Source of the DNA: Bacteroidales bacterium
GTDB lineage: Bacteria > Bacteroidota > Bacteroidia > Bacteroidales > UBA932
Assembly: GCA_017443845.1 (NCBI GenBank)
Contig: JAFSXX010000054.1
Location: 1-56,145 of the forward strand
Direction of reading: 5' to 3'
DNA length: 56,145 nucleotides
Made by a program: the position numbers and the translations under genes. Of the stretch, positions 42,388-52,852 are shown one piece after another. The notes below the pieces were generated by a model. That model was not told the origin of the DNA, made no database searches, and saw only the letters and a program-made list of their open reading frames with translations. Each line of letters begins with the position of its first letter. Position 1 is the first letter of the stretch.

Positions 42388-42510
42388 ATGCCCGCCTACG
42401 CGGGCATAACGGGACAAGGAGGGCCGAGATGCCCGCCTACGCGGGCATGACGGGGCAAGGAGGGACGGGATGCCCGCCTACGCGGGCATGACGGGCAAAT
42501 GCACAGGAAT
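42388..42510. repeat. three tandem 41-bp REP-like palindromic repeats
   Basis: The 20-bp hairpin ATGCCCGC-CTAC-GCGGGCAT occurs at 42388-42407, 42429-42448 and 42470-42489, exactly 41 bp apart; the third unit is degraded. The text between hairpins is also similar, for example ACGGGxCAAGGAGGGxCG. It resembles the widespread REP-type palindromes whose chance translation reads PAYAGMTG. The gene-free stretch 42123-42594 holds these repeats, the 137-bp element and the rplQ terminator. Confidence 0.75.
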
Positions 42511-42541
42511 AACGGCCCGACGAAAGCTCAGGCCGGGACAC

Positions 42542-42571
42542 AAAAAAAGCCGTCAGAAACGATCTGACGGC
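42542..42571 (-). terminator. terminator of the ribosomal-protein operon
   Basis: Perfect 9-bp stem (42549-42557 with 42563-42571), 5-nt loop, then seven T on the minus strand. It follows the rplQ stop by 23 nt. Confidence 0.88.
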
Positions 42572-42594
42572 CTTTCTTTGAAGGGAAGCTTCGA

Positions 42595-43164
42595 TTATTT
42601 GCCACCGGCCTTGCGGGGAGCCGAAACCTTCTTTGCGGGAGCAGCCTTGGCGGTTGCCTTTCCGGTGCTCTTGGGAGCAGCCTTCTTTGCAGCGGGCTTC
42701 TTCTCGCCTTCTGCGGCCTCAGCGGCGGGAGCGGCAGCCTTCTTCGCACCGCTACGGCGGGTCGAGGTCTTCTTCTCGGGCTCCTTTGCAGGAGCGACTG
42801 CGACATCAGCGAAGTCAACAAGCTCCATTATAGCCATATCAGCGGCGTCACCAACGCGGAAACCGGTCTTGAGGATACGGGTGTATCCGCCCGGACGGTC
42901 GGCGATCTTGGGAGCGATCACGCGGAAGAGCTCGGAAACAGCCTCTTTCTGCTTGAGGTAGCTGAACACTACGCGGCGGGAGTGGGTTGTATCCTCCTTC
43001 GACTTGGTGATAAGCGGCTCCACATACATCTTCAGGGCCTTTGCCTTGTCAACGGTGGTCTCGATACGCTTGCTGAGAATGAGCGACGAAGCCATATTGG
43101 CAAGCATAGACTTGCGGTGACCGCTCTTGCGTCCCAGATGATTGATAGATCTATTGTGTCTCAT
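42595..43164 (-). CDS. rplQ: 50S ribosomal protein L17
   Basis: A protein of 189 residues. Residues 1-~125 are the L17 fold ([62 protein letters not shown]). The last ~65 residues are an Ala/Lys/Pro-rich basic tail, longer than the ~125-residue bacterial norm. L17 sits near the peptide exit tunnel. Last gene of the cluster. Confidence 0.96.
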   Translation of the reverse strand: MRHNRSINHLGRKSGHRKSMLANMASSLILSKRIETTVDKAKALKMYVEPLITKSKEDTTHSRRVVFSYLKQKEAVSELFRVIAPKIADRPGGYTRILKTGFRVGDAADMAIMELVDFADVAVAPAKEPEKKTSTRRSGAKKAAAPAAEAAEGEKKPAAKKAAPKSTGKATAKAAPAKKVSAPRKAGGK

Positions 43165-43170
43165 TTTGAT

Positions 43171-44166
43171 TTATTCTTTTGAATCGATGTTATACTTACT
43201 GATGTCCATTCCGAAATTCAGCTTGAGGCGGTCAACCAGCGCGTCGATTTCGCTCAGCGACTTCTTGCCGAAGTTGCGGAACTTCATCAGTTCTGCCCTC
43301 TGGTGCGAAACCAGGTCTGCGAAGGTCTCGATGTTGGCGGCCTTCAGGCAGTTGAGGGCGCGTACCGAAAGCTCCATATCGGAGAGCTTGGTAAGCAGCA
43401 GGTGACGCATGCGGAGAGACTCCTCGTCGAGCTCCTTGCTCTCGACCTCGGTAGTGGTCTCGAGGGAGATCTTCTCGTCGGAGAACAGCATGAAGTGATA
43501 AATCAGAATCTTTGCCGCCTCCTTGAGAGCCTCCTTCGGATGGATCGATCCGTCGGTGGTAATCTCGAGGGTGAGTTTCTCGTAGTCGGTCTTCTGCTCG
43601 ACACGCCAGTCCTCGACCTTGAAATTCACGTTCTTGATGGGGGTGAAAATCGAGTCGATCGCGATAGTGTCGACAGGAGCCGTCTCAACTTTGTTTTCTT
43701 CAGCGGGGACATATCCCCTGCCCTTTCCGATCTTGATGTCCATCTTGAACTCGACGGTAGGCTCCATCGAGCAGATGTGCAGTTCGGGATTGAGGACAGT
43801 GAAAGAGGAGAGACCCTTAGAAATGTCTCCGGCAGTGAATTCTTGCTTGCCACCGACAGTTATGGTTACCATCTCGCCGTCGACATCCTCAATCATCCTC
43901 TTGAAGCGGATCTGCTTCAGGTTCAGGACGATGTCGATGACATTCTCGATAACGCCGGGAATGGTGTCGAACTCGTGTCTGACACCCTCGATCTTTATCG
44001 AGGTGATGGCAAATCCTTCCAATGAAGACAACAAGATACGACGCAGTGCATTACCGATGGTCGTGCCGTAACCGGGCTCCAGGGGGCGGAACTCGAAGCG
44101 GCCGAAGGTATCGGTAGAGTCAAGCATTATGACCTTGTCAGGTTTCTGAAATGCTAAAATTGCCAT
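43171..44166 (-). CDS. rpoA: DNA-directed RNA polymerase subunit alpha
   Basis: A protein of 331 residues, normal length. N-terminal assembly domain ([40 protein letters not shown]) and alpha-CTD near 255-320 ([36 protein letters not shown]). The N-terminal domain dimerises and nucleates RNA polymerase; the CTD contacts promoter DNA and regulators. It lies between rpsD and rplQ as usual. Confidence 0.98.
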   Translation of the reverse strand: MAILAFQKPDKVIMLDSTDTFGRFEFRPLEPGYGTTIGNALRRILLSSLEGFAITSIKIEGVRHEFDTIPGVIENVIDIVLNLKQIRFKRMIEDVDGEMVTITVGGKQEFTAGDISKGLSSFTVLNPELHICSMEPTVEFKMDIKIGKGRGYVPAEENKVETAPVDTIAIDSIFTPIKNVNFKVEDWRVEQKTDYEKLTLEITTDGSIHPKEALKEAAKILIYHFMLFSDEKISLETTTEVESKELDEESLRMRHLLLTKLSDMELSVRALNCLKAANIETFADLVSHQRAELMKFRNFGKKSLSEIDALVDRLKLNFGMDISKYNIDSKE

Positions 44167-44217
44167 ACTATTGTTTTGTTTTAATTATTATCTATCAGTG
44201 TTGTGCCAAGCCATTCA

Positions 44218-44823
44218 CTACTTGGAGTACAATTCGACGATGAGCTGCTCGTTGATGGTTTCGGGGATCTCGGAGCGGACGGGCACGTTGGCGAACTTGC
44301 CTTCGCACTTAGCTGCATCCCACTCAAGCCACGAATACTTGTTCGCGCCGCGGGAAAGGCTGTCCTGAACTACCTCGAGGCTCTTGGAGCGCTCGCGTAC
44401 GCCTACGCAGTCGCCGGGCTTCACCTGTGCGGAGGGGATGTTGCAAACCTCGCCGTTGAGGGTGATGTGGCAGTGAGAGACGAGCTGGCGTGCGGCTGCC
44501 CTCGAAGGAGCGATACCGAGACGGAATACGATGTTGTCGAGACGGGACTCGAGGAGGAGGATCAGGTTCTCACCTGTACGGCCCTTCATCCTGGCAGCAG
44601 TACCGTAAGTCTTGCGGAACTGACGCTCGAGAACGCCATACATATATTTGACCTTCTGCTTCTCAGCGAGCTGGGTACCGTACTCGGAAACCTTCTTGCG
44701 CTTCTTGGCGAGACCGTGCTGTCCCGGAGGATAATTCTTTTTCTCCAAATGCTTGTCCGGGCCGTAGATGGGCTCTCCGAATTTACGGGCGATCTTGGTT
44801 TTTGGTCCTGTATATCTTGCCAT
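44218..44823 (-). CDS. rpsD: 30S ribosomal protein S4
   Basis: A protein of 201 residues. [20 protein letters not shown] start, [21 protein letters not shown]4 RNA-binding domain with [20 protein letters not shown] and [14 protein letters not shown]4 is a primary 16S rRNA binder and an autoregulator in many bacteria. The zinc-less form: the N-terminal CxxC knuckle is absent. Confidence 0.97.
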   Translation of the reverse strand: MARYTGPKTKIARKFGEPIYGPDKHLEKKNYPPGQHGLAKKRKKVSEYGTQLAEKQKVKYMYGVLERQFRKTYGTAARMKGRTGENLILLLESRLDNIVFRLGIAPSRAAARQLVSHCHITLNGEVCNIPSAQVKPGDCVGVRERSKSLEVVQDSLSRGANKYSWLEWDAAKCEGKFANVPVRSEIPETINEQLIVELYSK

Positions 44824-44854
44824 AATCCAAATACTTTAAAATTCACATATAAGG

Positions 44855-45244
44855 TTATACTCTGCGGCGGCCCTTGGGACGGCATCCGTTGTGGGGAAGC
44901 GGAGTCACGTCGATGATCTCGGTGACGTCGATTCCTGCGCCTACGAGGGCGCGGATAGCGGACTCACGGCCTGCGCCGGGACCCTTGACATAAGCCTTGA
45001 TCTTGCGGAGACCCAGGTCATACGCAACCTTTGCGCAATCCTGGGCAGCGACCTGGGCTGCATAGGGAGTGTTCTTCTTGGAACCCCTGAAACCCATCTT
45101 GCCGGCCGAAGACCAGCTGATGACCTGACCCGTGCTGTTGGTCAGGGTAACGATAACGTTGTTGAAAGTAGACGAAATATGGGCCTGACCATAGGCGTCC
45201 ACCTTGACAACTCTCTTCTTGCTTGTTGTAGTTTTCTTTGCCAT
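44855..45244 (-). CDS. rpsK: 30S ribosomal protein S11
   Basis: A protein of 129 residues. [53 protein letters not shown] and the C-terminal [18 protein letters not shown] are conserved S11 segments of the small-subunit platform. Confidence 0.98.
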   Translation of the reverse strand: MAKKTTTSKKRVVKVDAYGQAHISSTFNNVIVTLTNSTGQVISWSSAGKMGFRGSKKNTPYAAQVAAQDCAKVAYDLGLRKIKAYVKGPGAGRESAIRALVGAGIDVTEIIDVTPLPHNGCRPKGRRRV

Positions 45245-45254
45245 AATCTAAGCC

Positions 45255-45632
45255 TTATTTGGTTGCTTTCTTCTTGTTTGCGACGGTCTTCTTCTTACCC
45301 TTGCGCGTACGGGCATTGTTCTTGGTGCTCTGGCCGCGGACAGGGAGTCCGAGACGATGGCGGATACCACGGTAGCATCCGATATCCATCAGTCGCTTGA
45401 TGTTCATCTGGACGGAGGAGCGGAGTTCGCCCTCGATCTTGTATTCATTTGCAATCTTGCTGCGGATTGCGGTAATCTGGTCATCAGTCCAGTCCTTGAC
45501 CTTGATATTGTAATCAATGTCGAGTTCCCTGAGGATCTTCTGCGCTGAGCTGCGACCGATTCCGAAGATATAGGTGAGACCTATCTCTCCACGCTTGTTG
45601 TTGGGTAAATCAACACCGGCTATACGTGCCAT
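45255..45632 (-). CDS. rpsM: 30S ribosomal protein S13
   Basis: A protein of 125 residues. [69 protein letters not shown]13 lies in the 30S head and contacts P-site tRNA. Confidence 0.98.
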   Translation of the reverse strand: MARIAGVDLPNNKRGEIGLTYIFGIGRSSAQKILRELDIDYNIKVKDWTDDQITAIRSKIANEYKIEGELRSSVQMNIKRLMDIGCYRGIRHRLGLPVRGQSTKNNARTRKGKKKTVANKKKATK

Positions 45633-45669
45633 AATCTATTTTTTACTTTTTTGGTTACAAATTAAAAAA

Positions 45670-45786
45670 TTATCCCTGGCGCATCTTGAATTTCGGATTC
45701 TTCTTGCAAATTACATACAAGCGGCCTTTGCGCTTAACGATTTTACAATCCTCACTACGCTTCTTTATGGATGTTTTAACTTTCAT
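45670..45786 (-). CDS. rpmJ: 50S ribosomal protein L36
   Basis: A 38-residue protein, [20 protein letters not shown] followed by [18 protein letters not shown]. Size and [14 protein letters not shown] identify L36. This is the form lacking the zinc ribbon: the CxxC start is SEDC and the usual His is Phe. It lies between infA and rpsM, the usual Bacteroidota order. Confidence 0.93.
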   Translation of the reverse strand: MKVKTSIKKRSEDCKIVKRKGRLYVICKKNPKFKMRQG

Positions 45787-45800
45787 TTGTGTATGTTTTA

Positions 45801-46019
45801 TTATTTATATCTGAAAGAAATACGGCCTTTAGTCAAATCATACGGGGACATTTCGACCCTTACCTTGTCGCCGGGCAGGATACGGATGTAGTGCATCCTC
45901 ATCTTGCCGGAGATGTGTGCTATAATTACAAGTCCATTGTCCAACTCCACTCTGAACATTGCATTGGAGAGGGCTTCGATAATTGTTCCTTCCTTTTCGA
46001 TTGATGACTGTTTTGGCAT
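45801..46019 (-). CDS. infA: translation initiation factor IF-1
   Basis: A protein of 72 residues from ATG 46019 ([20 protein letters not shown]); the open frame extends further upstream but that part is a shadow of map. S1-like OB fold: [20 protein letters not shown] and [22 protein letters not shown]-1 binds the 30S A site during initiation. Confidence 0.97.
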   Translation of the reverse strand: MPKQSSIEKEGTIIEALSNAMFRVELDNGLVIIAHISGKMRMHYIRILPGDKVRVEMSPYDLTKGRISFRYK

Positions 46020-46041
46020 AAATTGAAATAAATTGGTTTGA

Positions 46042-46812
46042 CTAATTGCTGTTCTTCTCGATAAACTCGAAAGTTGACAAAACTTCGGGTGCGTTCTTGC
46101 GGATGGCGATGGTGAGCTCGAAATGGGCCGACTTTTTGCCGTCCTCGGTGAGGACTCCCCATCCGTTGTCCGCAAGATAGACATCGCGCTTTCCGGCATT
46201 CACCATCGGCTCGATACAGATTACCATTCCCTCCTGGAGCTTGACTCCGTGGCCCCTGCGGCCGTAGTTGGGAACTTCGGGGCTCTCGTGCATATTCCTG
46301 CCGATGCCGTGTCCGACCAGTTCCCTTACGACCGAAAAGCCGAGCGACTCCACGTAAGACTGGACCGCATATCCGATGTCACCGGTGCGCGCGCCCGGAA
46401 CGGCCTGGCCTATGCCCCGGTAAAGGGAGGTCTTGGTGGCTTCGAGAAGCTGCCTGTCCTCCTCCGAGATCTTTCCCACCGGGAAAGTGTAGGCCGAGTC
46501 GCCGTAAAATCCCCTGTAACGAGTGCCGCAGTCCACCGATACAATGTCGCCTTCCTTGAGTTTGTAATTGGACGGGAAGCCGTGCACCACAGTATCGTTG
46601 ACCGACATGCACAGAGTATAAGGGAATCCTTCATATCCCAAGAATCCCGGCTCCGCGCCTAGGCTCCTGATGTATTTCTCGGCGATGGCATCGAGCTCCT
46701 TGGTGGTTATACCGGGCTCGATGTTGCGCCCCACCTCTGCCAGTGTCTTGGACACCATCAGGGCGTTCTCCTTCATCAGGGCGATTTCTTCTTCGGATTT
46801 GAGTTTGATCAT
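46042..46812 (-). CDS. map: type I methionine aminopeptidase
   Basis: A protein of 256 residues from ATG 46812 ([20 protein letters not shown]). Metal ligands in [46 protein letters not shown] and HFELTIAI. It removes N-terminal Met from new proteins. 16 nt after secY. Confidence 0.96.
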   Translation of the reverse strand: MIKLKSEEEIALMKENALMVSKTLAEVGRNIEPGITTKELDAIAEKYIRSLGAEPGFLGYEGFPYTLCMSVNDTVVHGFPSNYKLKEGDIVSVDCGTRYRGFYGDSAYTFPVGKISEEDRQLLEATKTSLYRGIGQAVPGARTGDIGYAVQSYVESLGFSVVRELVGHGIGRNMHESPEVPNYGRRGHGVKLQEGMVICIEPMVNAGKRDVYLADNGWGVLTEDGKKSAHFELTIAIRKNAPEVLSTFEFIEKNSN

Positions 46813-46828
46813 CTTTCGGATTATCAAT

Positions 46829-48154
46829 TTACATTCCCGAACGGCCAGAGAGACGTCCGGTCTTCATCAAGCCGTCGTAGTGACGCATAAGCAAGTGACT
46901 CTCAATGTGCTGGAGGGTATCCAGGATAACTCCCACGAGGATCAGCAACGAGGTGCCGCCGTAGAAGCTTGCAAACTGGTTGTTAACTCCCAGCAACCTT
47001 GCAAATGCCGGCAAAATCGCAACCAGGGCCAGGAATATTGACCCGGGAAGTGTAATGCGGGACATTATGGCATCGATATAATCGGCAGTCTTCTTGCCCG
47101 GTTTGCAACCCGGAATGAAACCGCCGTTCTTCTTCATCTCTTCGGCCATATTGGTAGGGTTCACGGTTATAGCGGTGTAGAAATACGTGAAGATGATTAC
47201 CAACAGGGCGAAGGTGAAGTTATACCAGAAGCCGGTCGTGTTGCTGAATACAGCAGCCAAACCCTTTGTGGCGTTGAAGTTGGTGAACATGATCGGGACG
47301 ATCATAAGCGCCTGCGCGAAAATGATCGGCATGACGCCAGCCGCATTCACCTTGAGGGGGATGTACTGACGTACACCACCGTACTGCTTGTTGCCGACAA
47401 TGCGTTTAGCATACTGCACGGGTACCTTGCGCACAGCCTGGACGAGGGCGATGGTGGCGATGAAGACGAAGAAGAGGATCACGAACTCGACGATGAGCAT
47501 AAGCGCACCACCGGTTGTCTGATTGAACTTCTCGGTCAGCTCGAGCCAGAGCGCCATCGGGAGGCGGGCGATGATACCGATCATAATGATCAGGGAAATA
47601 CCATTACCAATGCCGCGGTCTGTAATTCTTTCACCCAACCACATAACGAACATCGTACCTCCGATGAGGATCATCGTTGCGAACGCATTGTACCAGAAAC
47701 CGCTCATCGTGGAGACGAATGCCTCTGCGGGCAGAGTGGTATGGAGGCTTGCCATATAGGCAGGTCCCTGGATCGCAAGGATGACGATCGTCAGGTAACG
47801 AGTATACTGATTCATCTTTCTCCTGCCGCTCTCTCCCTCGCGCTGGAGGCGCTGGAAGAAGGGGAACATCACACCCAGAAGCTGGATGACGATGGACGCG
47901 GAGATGTACGGCATAACGCCGAGAGCGAAGATGGACGCATTACCGAAAGCACCGCCGGAGAACATGTTGAGCAGTCCGACAAGGCCCTCGGAAGACTTGG
48001 CCTGCAGGGATGCAAGCTGGGAAGCATCGATACCGGGAAGCACCACGTAGCTGCCGAAACGGTAAACCACGATGAGTAGGAAGGTATAGATGAGTCTCTT
48101 GCGAAGATCCTCGATCTTGAATATGTTTACTATTGTCTGAAAAAAGCGTTTCAT
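46829..48154 (-). CDS. secY: protein translocase subunit SecY
   Basis: A protein of 441 residues with ten membrane segments. VLPGIDASQLASLQAK, GGAFGNASIFALGVMPYISA, the RRMNQYTRYLT-type loop, RGIGNGISLIIMIGI, YIPLKVNAAGVMPIIFAQA, and C-terminal HIESHLLMRHYDGLMKTGRL. It forms the channel of the Sec translocon in the inner membrane. Confidence 0.98.
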   Translation of the reverse strand: MKRFFQTIVNIFKIEDLRKRLIYTFLLIVVYRFGSYVVLPGIDASQLASLQAKSSEGLVGLLNMFSGGAFGNASIFALGVMPYISASIVIQLLGVMFPFFQRLQREGESGRRKMNQYTRYLTIVILAIQGPAYMASLHTTLPAEAFVSTMSGFWYNAFATMILIGGTMFVMWLGERITDRGIGNGISLIIMIGIIARLPMALWLELTEKFNQTTGGALMLIVEFVILFFVFIATIALVQAVRKVPVQYAKRIVGNKQYGGVRQYIPLKVNAAGVMPIIFAQALMIVPIMFTNFNATKGLAAVFSNTTGFWYNFTFALLVIIFTYFYTAITVNPTNMAEEMKKNGGFIPGCKPGKKTADYIDAIMSRITLPGSIFLALVAILPAFARLLGVNNQFASFYGGTSLLILVGVILDTLQHIESHLLMRHYDGLMKTGRLSGRSGM

Positions 48155-48159
48155 AAGGT

Positions 48160-48606
48160 TCAGATTTTTGTAACGGTACCACCGGCTTCCTCGATCTTCT
48201 TGACTGCTGCTGCGGAGAACGCGTTGGCAGTTACATCGAGCTTGGCGGTGAGCTCACCGTTCGCAAGGATCTTGATGAGGTCGTTCTTGGAAGCGAAACC
48301 GGCCTGACGGAGAACCTCAGGGTCGATTGCGGTGACATTGAGCCTCTCGCTCGCTGCCTGCAGGGCCGAAAGATTGACGGCCTTGTACTCGACGCGGGTG
48401 GGGTTCTTGAAACCGAACTTCGGAAGACGGCGCTGGATAGGCATCTGACCGCCCTCGAATCCGAGCTTCTTGGAATAACCAGAACGGGACTTGGCACCGT
48501 TCATACCGCGGCCGGCGGTCTTGCCGAGACCCGAACCGGGGCCGCGTCCGACGCGCTTGTCGCTATGGGTGGAACCTGCTGCAGGTTTGAGATTATGCAA
48601 ATTCAT
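48160..48606 (-). CDS. rplO: 50S ribosomal protein L15
   Basis: A protein of 148 residues. MNLHNLKPAAGSTHSDKRVG, GRGPGSGLGKTAGRG, GFEGGQMPIQRRLPKFGFKN and C-terminal AFSAAAVKKIEEAGG are L15 signatures. Confidence 0.97.
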   Translation of the reverse strand: MNLHNLKPAAGSTHSDKRVGRGPGSGLGKTAGRGMNGAKSRSGYSKKLGFEGGQMPIQRRLPKFGFKNPTRVEYKAVNLSALQAASERLNVTAIDPEVLRQAGFASKNDLIKILANGELTAKLDVTANAFSAAAVKKIEEAGGTVTKI

Positions 48607-48621
48607 AGTCTGTTTCCTCCA

Positions 48622-48804
48622 TTACTTTACTTCTTCACATGTAACAAGGTGAAGAACCTTCTCAATCATACCTTTGGTGACGGGGGTCAATTCAACCTCG
48701 ACGCTCTGGTGGAGCCTGTGGATACCGAGGGATGCGAGGTTCGCAATCTGACGCTTGGTGGCGCCGCTGCGGCTCTTGATCTGGGTAATTTTAACTTTTG
48801 CCAT
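48622..48804 (-). CDS. rpmD: 50S ribosomal protein L30
   Basis: A protein of 60 residues, MAKVKITQIKSRSGATKRQI, NLASLGIHRLHQSVEVELTP, the compact L30 fold. Between rpsE and rplO as expected. Confidence 0.96.
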   Translation of the reverse strand: MAKVKITQIKSRSGATKRQIANLASLGIHRLHQSVEVELTPVTKGMIEKVLHLVTCEEVK

Positions 48805-48817
48805 ATCTGTGACCTCC

Positions 48818-49333
48818 TTAACCGTTAAACACCCTGCTCATAGGGATACCGCGGAGACCTGCAACGGTGTATGCGTCACGCATTTCGTTGAGGGCTGCTA
48901 CGGTAGCCTTCACGAGGTTGTGAGGGTTGGATGAACCTTTACTCTTGGCCAGGACATCGGAAACGCCTACCGACTCGAAGACGGCACGCATTGCACCACC
49001 GGCCTTCACACCGGTACCGGGAGCCGCGGGCTTCATGAAGACGCGCGCGCCGCCGAACTTGGCTTCCTGCTCGTGGGGAATGGTGGTCTTGTTGAGGGGA
49101 ACCTTTACGAGGTTCTTCTTTGCATCCTCGATGCCTTTCGAAATAGCTGTCGTGACTTCGTTAGCCTTACCGAGGCCATAGCCTACGACACCCTTCTCAT
49201 CGCCTACGACCACGATCGCTGCGAAGGAGAAGTGACGGCCACCCTTGGTGACTTTGGTCACCCTCTGGACGGCTACCAACCTGTCTTTGAGTTCGAGGTC
49301 GGTTGTCTTGACATTCTTCTTGATATCTGCCAT
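48818..49333 (-). CDS. rpsE: 30S ribosomal protein S5
   Basis: A protein of 171 residues. [81 protein letters not shown]5 stabilises the decoding region and has mRNA-helicase-related contacts. Confidence 0.98.
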   Translation of the reverse strand: MADIKKNVKTTDLELKDRLVAVQRVTKVTKGGRHFSFAAIVVVGDEKGVVGYGLGKANEVTTAISKGIEDAKKNLVKVPLNKTTIPHEQEAKFGGARVFMKPAAPGTGVKAGGAMRAVFESVGVSDVLAKSKGSSNPHNLVKATVAALNEMRDAYTVAGLRGIPMSRVFNG

Positions 49334-49338
49334 AGCTC

Positions 49339-49701
49339 TTAGAATTTAAGGCCACCCTCACGGGCAGCTTCTGCCAAACTTTTAACTCTTCCGTGATAGA
49401 GATAACCTCCGCGGTCGAAGGAGACGGTGGAGATTCCCTGTGCGATGGAACGCTCTGCGATTGCCTTGCCTACGACAGCGGCTGCCTCGCAACCGGTCTT
49501 GCCCTTGCACTGCTCGACGAGCGCCTTGTCGTTGGATGAAGCCGATACGAGGGTAACGCCCTTGGTATCGTCCACAACCTGGACATAGATCTGCTTATTG
49601 CTTCTGAACACTACCATACGGGGCCTCTCGGCGGTTCCGTTGACAACTTTGCGTATGCGGTAGTGGACTCTCTGTCTTCTTTCTGTTTTTGTCAATGCCA
49701 T
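49339..49701 (-). CDS. rplR: 50S ribosomal protein L18
   Basis: A protein of 120 residues. [58 protein letters not shown] and [18 protein letters not shown]18 binds 5S rRNA. Confidence 0.98.
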   Translation of the reverse strand: MALTKTERRQRVHYRIRKVVNGTAERPRMVVFRSNKQIYVQVVDDTKGVTLVSASSNDKALVEQCKGKTGCEAAAVVGKAIAERSIAQGISTVSFDRGGYLYHGRVKSLAEAAREGGLKF

Positions 49702-49715
49702 AACTTTATCTCCTA

Positions 49716-50276
49716 TTATTTAGCGCTGGCCGACTTACCGGCTTTACGACGAAGTTGTTCACCGACAAACTTGATACCCTTGCCCTTATAAGGTTCAGGA
49801 CGGCGGAGTGAGCGGATCTTTGCCGCCACGGTGCCGAGAAGCTGCTTGTCGTAGCTCTTGAGTACCAGGACGGGGTTCTGTCCCTTCTTGACGGGCTCTG
49901 CCTCTCCCTTGACTTCCTTGGGAAGTTCAAACTGGATATCGTGTGAATAACCGAGTGCCATGGTAACGATCTGGCCGTTGACCTCTACGCGGTAACCGAC
50001 ACCGACGAACTCCTGCTTGATCGTGAAGCCGTCGGAAACACCGACAACCATATTGTGGATCAGAGCGCGATAGAGACCGTGCATCGAGCGGTGGCGAGGC
50101 TGGTCTGTCGGGCGGGAAACCGTTACACTTTCTCCCTCTACGGACACTTTGATATCGGGATCGACCTTCTGGGTCAATTCTCCGAGAGGGCCTTTAACCT
50201 TTACCACGTTGGCGTCGTCAACGCTGACGGTAACGCCGGCGGGCAGGTGTACAGGTGATTTTCCTATTCGTGACAT
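49716..50276 (-). CDS. rplF: 50S ribosomal protein L6
   Basis: A protein of 186 residues. [79 protein letters not shown]6 supports the sarcin-ricin loop region. Confidence 0.98.
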   Translation of the reverse strand: MSRIGKSPVHLPAGVTVSVDDANVVKVKGPLGELTQKVDPDIKVSVEGESVTVSRPTDQPRHRSMHGLYRALIHNMVVGVSDGFTIKQEFVGVGYRVEVNGQIVTMALGYSHDIQFELPKEVKGEAEPVKKGQNPVLVLKSYDKQLLGTVAAKIRSLRRPEPYKGKGIKFVGEQLRRKAGKSASAK

Positions 50277-50301
50277 TATAGATAATTTTTAATATTAGCG
50301 G

Positions 50302-50697
50302 TTAGTAAACATAGCAGAGCACTTCGCCTCCGACATTGAGGTCCTTTGCTTCCTTGTCGGTGATGATACCCTTGGAGGTGGAGAGGATGGCGATGCCGAG
50401 TCCGTTGAGTACGCGGGGCATATTGGCCACGTCGGTGTACTGGCGGAGACCGGGAGTGCTGACGCGCTCGATCTTCTTGATAGCCGGCTTCTTCGTCTCA
50501 GGGTGATACTTGAGTGCGATCTTGATGATGTTGCAGGGCTGCGCCTCGACTACCTTGTAAGCGAGGATGTAACCCTTCTCGTGAAGAGTCCTGGTGATTT
50601 CCATCTTCATCTTCGAAGCGGGAACTTCAACCGTCTTGTGACCTGCGAGGTACGCGTTGCGGACTCTTGTCAGATAATCTGCGATTGGATCAGTCAT
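50302..50697 (-). CDS. rpsH: 30S ribosomal protein S8
   Basis: A protein of 131 residues. MTDPIADYLTRVRNAYLAGH, VEVPASKMKMEITRTLHEKG, STPGLRQYTDVANMPRVLNG, LGIAILSTSKGIITDKEA. S8 is a primary 16S rRNA binder and the spc-operon repressor in E. coli. Confidence 0.98.
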   Translation of the reverse strand: MTDPIADYLTRVRNAYLAGHKTVEVPASKMKMEITRTLHEKGYILAYKVVEAQPCNIIKIALKYHPETKKPAIKKIERVSTPGLRQYTDVANMPRVLNGLGIAILSTSKGIITDKEAKDLNVGGEVLCYVY

Positions 50698-50776
50698 TGT
50701 TGTTTTTGTTTTTCAGATTCGACGCCCTTTGGCGCCCGATATCCAATTGTTATTAATTATAATTATAGGTGAATTC

Positions 50777-51046
50777 TTACCAGCTTGCCTTCTTCACGCC
50801 CGGGATGAGGCCCTTGGAAGCCATCTCACGGAACTGAATACGGCTGATGCCGAACTGACGCATATAGCCCTTCGGACGACCGGTGATCGAGCAACGGTTG
50901 TGGAGGCGGCAGGGTGAAGAGTTCTTGGGGAGCTTGTCCAAAGCGGCCCAGTCACCAGCCTCTTTCAGAGCTTTGCGCTTCTCAGCGTACTTGGCACATA
51001 ATTTAGCGCGCTTTACTTCGCGGGCTTTCATTGATTCCTTTGCCAT
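50777..51046 (-). CDS. rpsN: 30S ribosomal protein S14
   Basis: A protein of 89 residues, the zinc-less long form. [58 protein letters not shown]. The 79-nt gap to rpsH is the longest inside the cluster and shows no promoter. Confidence 0.97.
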   Translation of the reverse strand: MAKESMKAREVKRAKLCAKYAEKRKALKEAGDWAALDKLPKNSSPCRLHNRCSITGRPKGYMRQFGISRIQFREMASKGLIPGVKKASW

Positions 51047-51051
51047 ATCTC

Positions 51052-51663
51052 TTAGTTATTGTGCTTAATGTTCTTGAAAGGTAAACCGAATTCACGGAGG
51101 AGAGCGTAAGCTTCCTTATCTGTGTTCGCCGAGGTGGTGAAGGTAATTTCCATACCCATGACCTTGGTGATCTTGTCGATGTCGATTTCAGGGAAGATGA
51201 TCTGCTCCTTCACGCCGAGGGTGTAGTTGCCGCGGCCGTCGAAGTTCTCGGAGATTCCCTTGAAGTCCCTGATTCGGGGAAGGGAGATGGCTACGAGCCT
51301 CTCGAGGAACTCATACATCTTGACACCGCGGAGGGTGACCTTGGCTCCGATGGGCATGCCCTTACGGAGTTTGAAGTTCGAAATGTCCTTGCGCGAGACA
51401 GTCTGGACTGCCTTCTGGCCGGTGATTGCGGTAAGCTCCTGCTGAGCGACCTCGACAAGCTTCTTGTCCTGGGTAGCGCTGCCGACACCTTCGTTGATGG
51501 TGATCTTCTGGAGCTTGGGAACCTGCATTATGCTGGTGTAGGAGAATTCCTTCATAAGGTTTCCTACGATCTCTTCCTTATATTTCTTCTGGAGAGCGGG
51601 AACATAGTTGATCTGTTCCATGGTCGGGCCCTTGGGAGCCTCTGCTTTCTTTTCCTTAGCCAT
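51052..51663 (-). CDS. rplE: 50S ribosomal protein L5
   Basis: A protein of 203 residues. The start at 51663 overlaps the rplX stop by 1 nt (TAATG) and gives a ~19-residue Lys/Glu-rich extension before [18 protein letters not shown]; an internal Met 13 codons in is an alternative. [57 protein letters not shown]5 binds 5S rRNA. Confidence 0.97.
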   Translation of the reverse strand: MAKEKKAEAPKGPTMEQINYVPALQKKYKEEIVGNLMKEFSYTSIMQVPKLQKITINEGVGSATQDKKLVEVAQQELTAITGQKAVQTVSRKDISNFKLRKGMPIGAKVTLRGVKMYEFLERLVAISLPRIRDFKGISENFDGRGNYTLGVKEQIIFPEIDIDKITKVMGMEITFTTSANTDKEAYALLREFGLPFKNIKHNN

Positions 51664-51983
51664 TATTTGATCTCCTCACCTGATTTTTTAGCATAGCGGA
51701 CAAGTTTGCCCTTGTCGTTGAGACGACGGCCGATCTTGGTGGGACCGCCCTTAGCGGGATCCACAACCTGAAGATTGGAAACGTGTATGCCTGCTTCCTG
51801 TTTAACAATACCGCCCTGCGGATTCTTGGAGTTGGGTTTGGTATGCTTGCTTACCATGTTGACTCCCTCAACAATTGCGCGATCCTTGTCAGTGAGAACT
51901 GCGAGCACGCGACCGGTCTTGCCCTTGTCGTTGCCAGCGTTCACGTAAACCATATCGCCTTTCTTGATATGTAACTTTGCCAT
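51663..51983 (-). CDS. rplX: 50S ribosomal protein L24
   Basis: A protein of 106 residues. [60 protein letters not shown], the KOW-type L24 fold, an early assembly protein. Confidence 0.97.
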   Translation of the reverse strand: MAKLHIKKGDMVYVNAGNDKGKTGRVLAVLTDKDRAIVEGVNMVSKHTKPNSKNPQGGIVKQEAGIHVSNLQVVDPAKGGPTKIGRRLNDKGKLVRYAKKSGEEIK

Positions 51984-52001
51984 TGTTCTACCTCCTGTGA
52001 A

Positions 52002-52367
52002 TTAAAGCACCTCGGGGGCCAGTGAGACAATCTTCATATAGTTATCGCGGAGCTCCCTTGCTACGGGGCCGAAGATACGGGTACCGACAACTTCGTCGGT
52101 CTTGCTGAGCAGCTCGCAAGCGTTGTCGTCATACCGGTTGTAAGAACCGTCCGGACGGCGGATTTCCTTCTTGGTACGTCCCACAACTGCATTCGAGACA
52201 GAGCCCTTCTTGGCGTTGCCGCCGGGGATGGCGCTCTTGACGGCGACCACGATCTTGTCGCCTACACTGGCGTAGCGGCGGCGTGTGCCTCCGAGCACGC
52301 GGATGCAGAGAACTTCCTTTGCACCGCTGTTGTCCGCTACCATTAAACGTGATTCCTGCTGTATCAT
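52002..52367 (-). CDS. rplN: 50S ribosomal protein L14
   Basis: A protein of 121 residues. [78 protein letters not shown]14 lies at the subunit interface. Confidence 0.98.
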   Translation of the reverse strand: MIQQESRLMVADNSGAKEVLCIRVLGGTRRRYASVGDKIVVAVKSAIPGGNAKKGSVSNAVVGRTKKEIRRPDGSYNRYDDNACELLSKTDEVVGTRIFGPVARELRDNYMKIVSLAPEVL

Positions 52368-52369
52368 TG

Positions 52370-52624
52370 TTACTTGACTTTTTCTACGATTTCAACTAAT
52401 CTCCAACGCTTGGTCTTGCTCAGGGGACGGGTCTCCATGATGCGGACGGTATCGCCCTCACTGCACTCGTTCTTGTCGTCCTGAGCGACGAACTTGGTTG
52501 TCTTGTTTACGAACTTGCCGTAAATGGGGTGCATCTCCTTGGTCTTGACGGCAACCACGATAGACTTGTCCATCTTGTTGCTTACCACGATGCCGATTCT
52601 TTCTTTGCGAAGATTTCTTTCCAT
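52370..52624 (-). CDS. rpsQ: 30S ribosomal protein S17
   Basis: A protein of 84 residues. [73 protein letters not shown]-fold primary 16S rRNA binder. Confidence 0.98.
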   Translation of the reverse strand: MERNLRKERIGIVVSNKMDKSIVVAVKTKEMHPIYGKFVNKTTKFVAQDDKNECSEGDTVRIMETRPLSKTKRWRLVEIVEKVK

Positions 52625-52637
52625 AGGACTAATCTAT

Positions 52638-52835
52638 TTATTGGTTCTGCTTTTCCTTTTCAGCAAGAATGGTGACCATGCGTGCGATGTCGCACTTTGC
52701 CTTCTTGATCAAAGAGGTGTTATCCAGGGGAGAGATCACATGATTCATCTTCATGCGGTTGAGATTCTGCTTCTCGGTTTCGATACGCTCGCGGAGGTCT
52801 GCAACGGCCATCTCGCGGATTTCCTTAGTCTTCAT
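52638..52835 (-). CDS. rpmC: 50S ribosomal protein L29
   Basis: A protein of 65 residues, a helical hairpin: MKTKEIREMAVADLRERIET, KQNLNRMKMNHVISPLDNTS, KCDIARMVTILAEKEKQN. L29 is at the tunnel exit next to L23. Confidence 0.95.
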   Translation of the reverse strand: MKTKEIREMAVADLRERIETEKQNLNRMKMNHVISPLDNTSLIKKAKCDIARMVTILAEKEKQNQ

Positions 52836-52852
52836 TTCGTGCTCTGTTTAGA

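Noticed and set aside
42249-42491. small plus-strand reading frames containing repeated PAYAGMTG
   Set aside because: They are chance translations of the palindromic repeats, with no promoter or start context.
42388-42510. possible small CRISPR array
   Set aside because: The sequences between the palindromic units are similar to each other, only three units exist, and no cas gene is near; this is a tandem REP-like repeat.
46020-46199. N-terminal extension of infA
   Set aside because: It overlaps map and is not IF-1-like; IF-1 is 72 residues from 46019.
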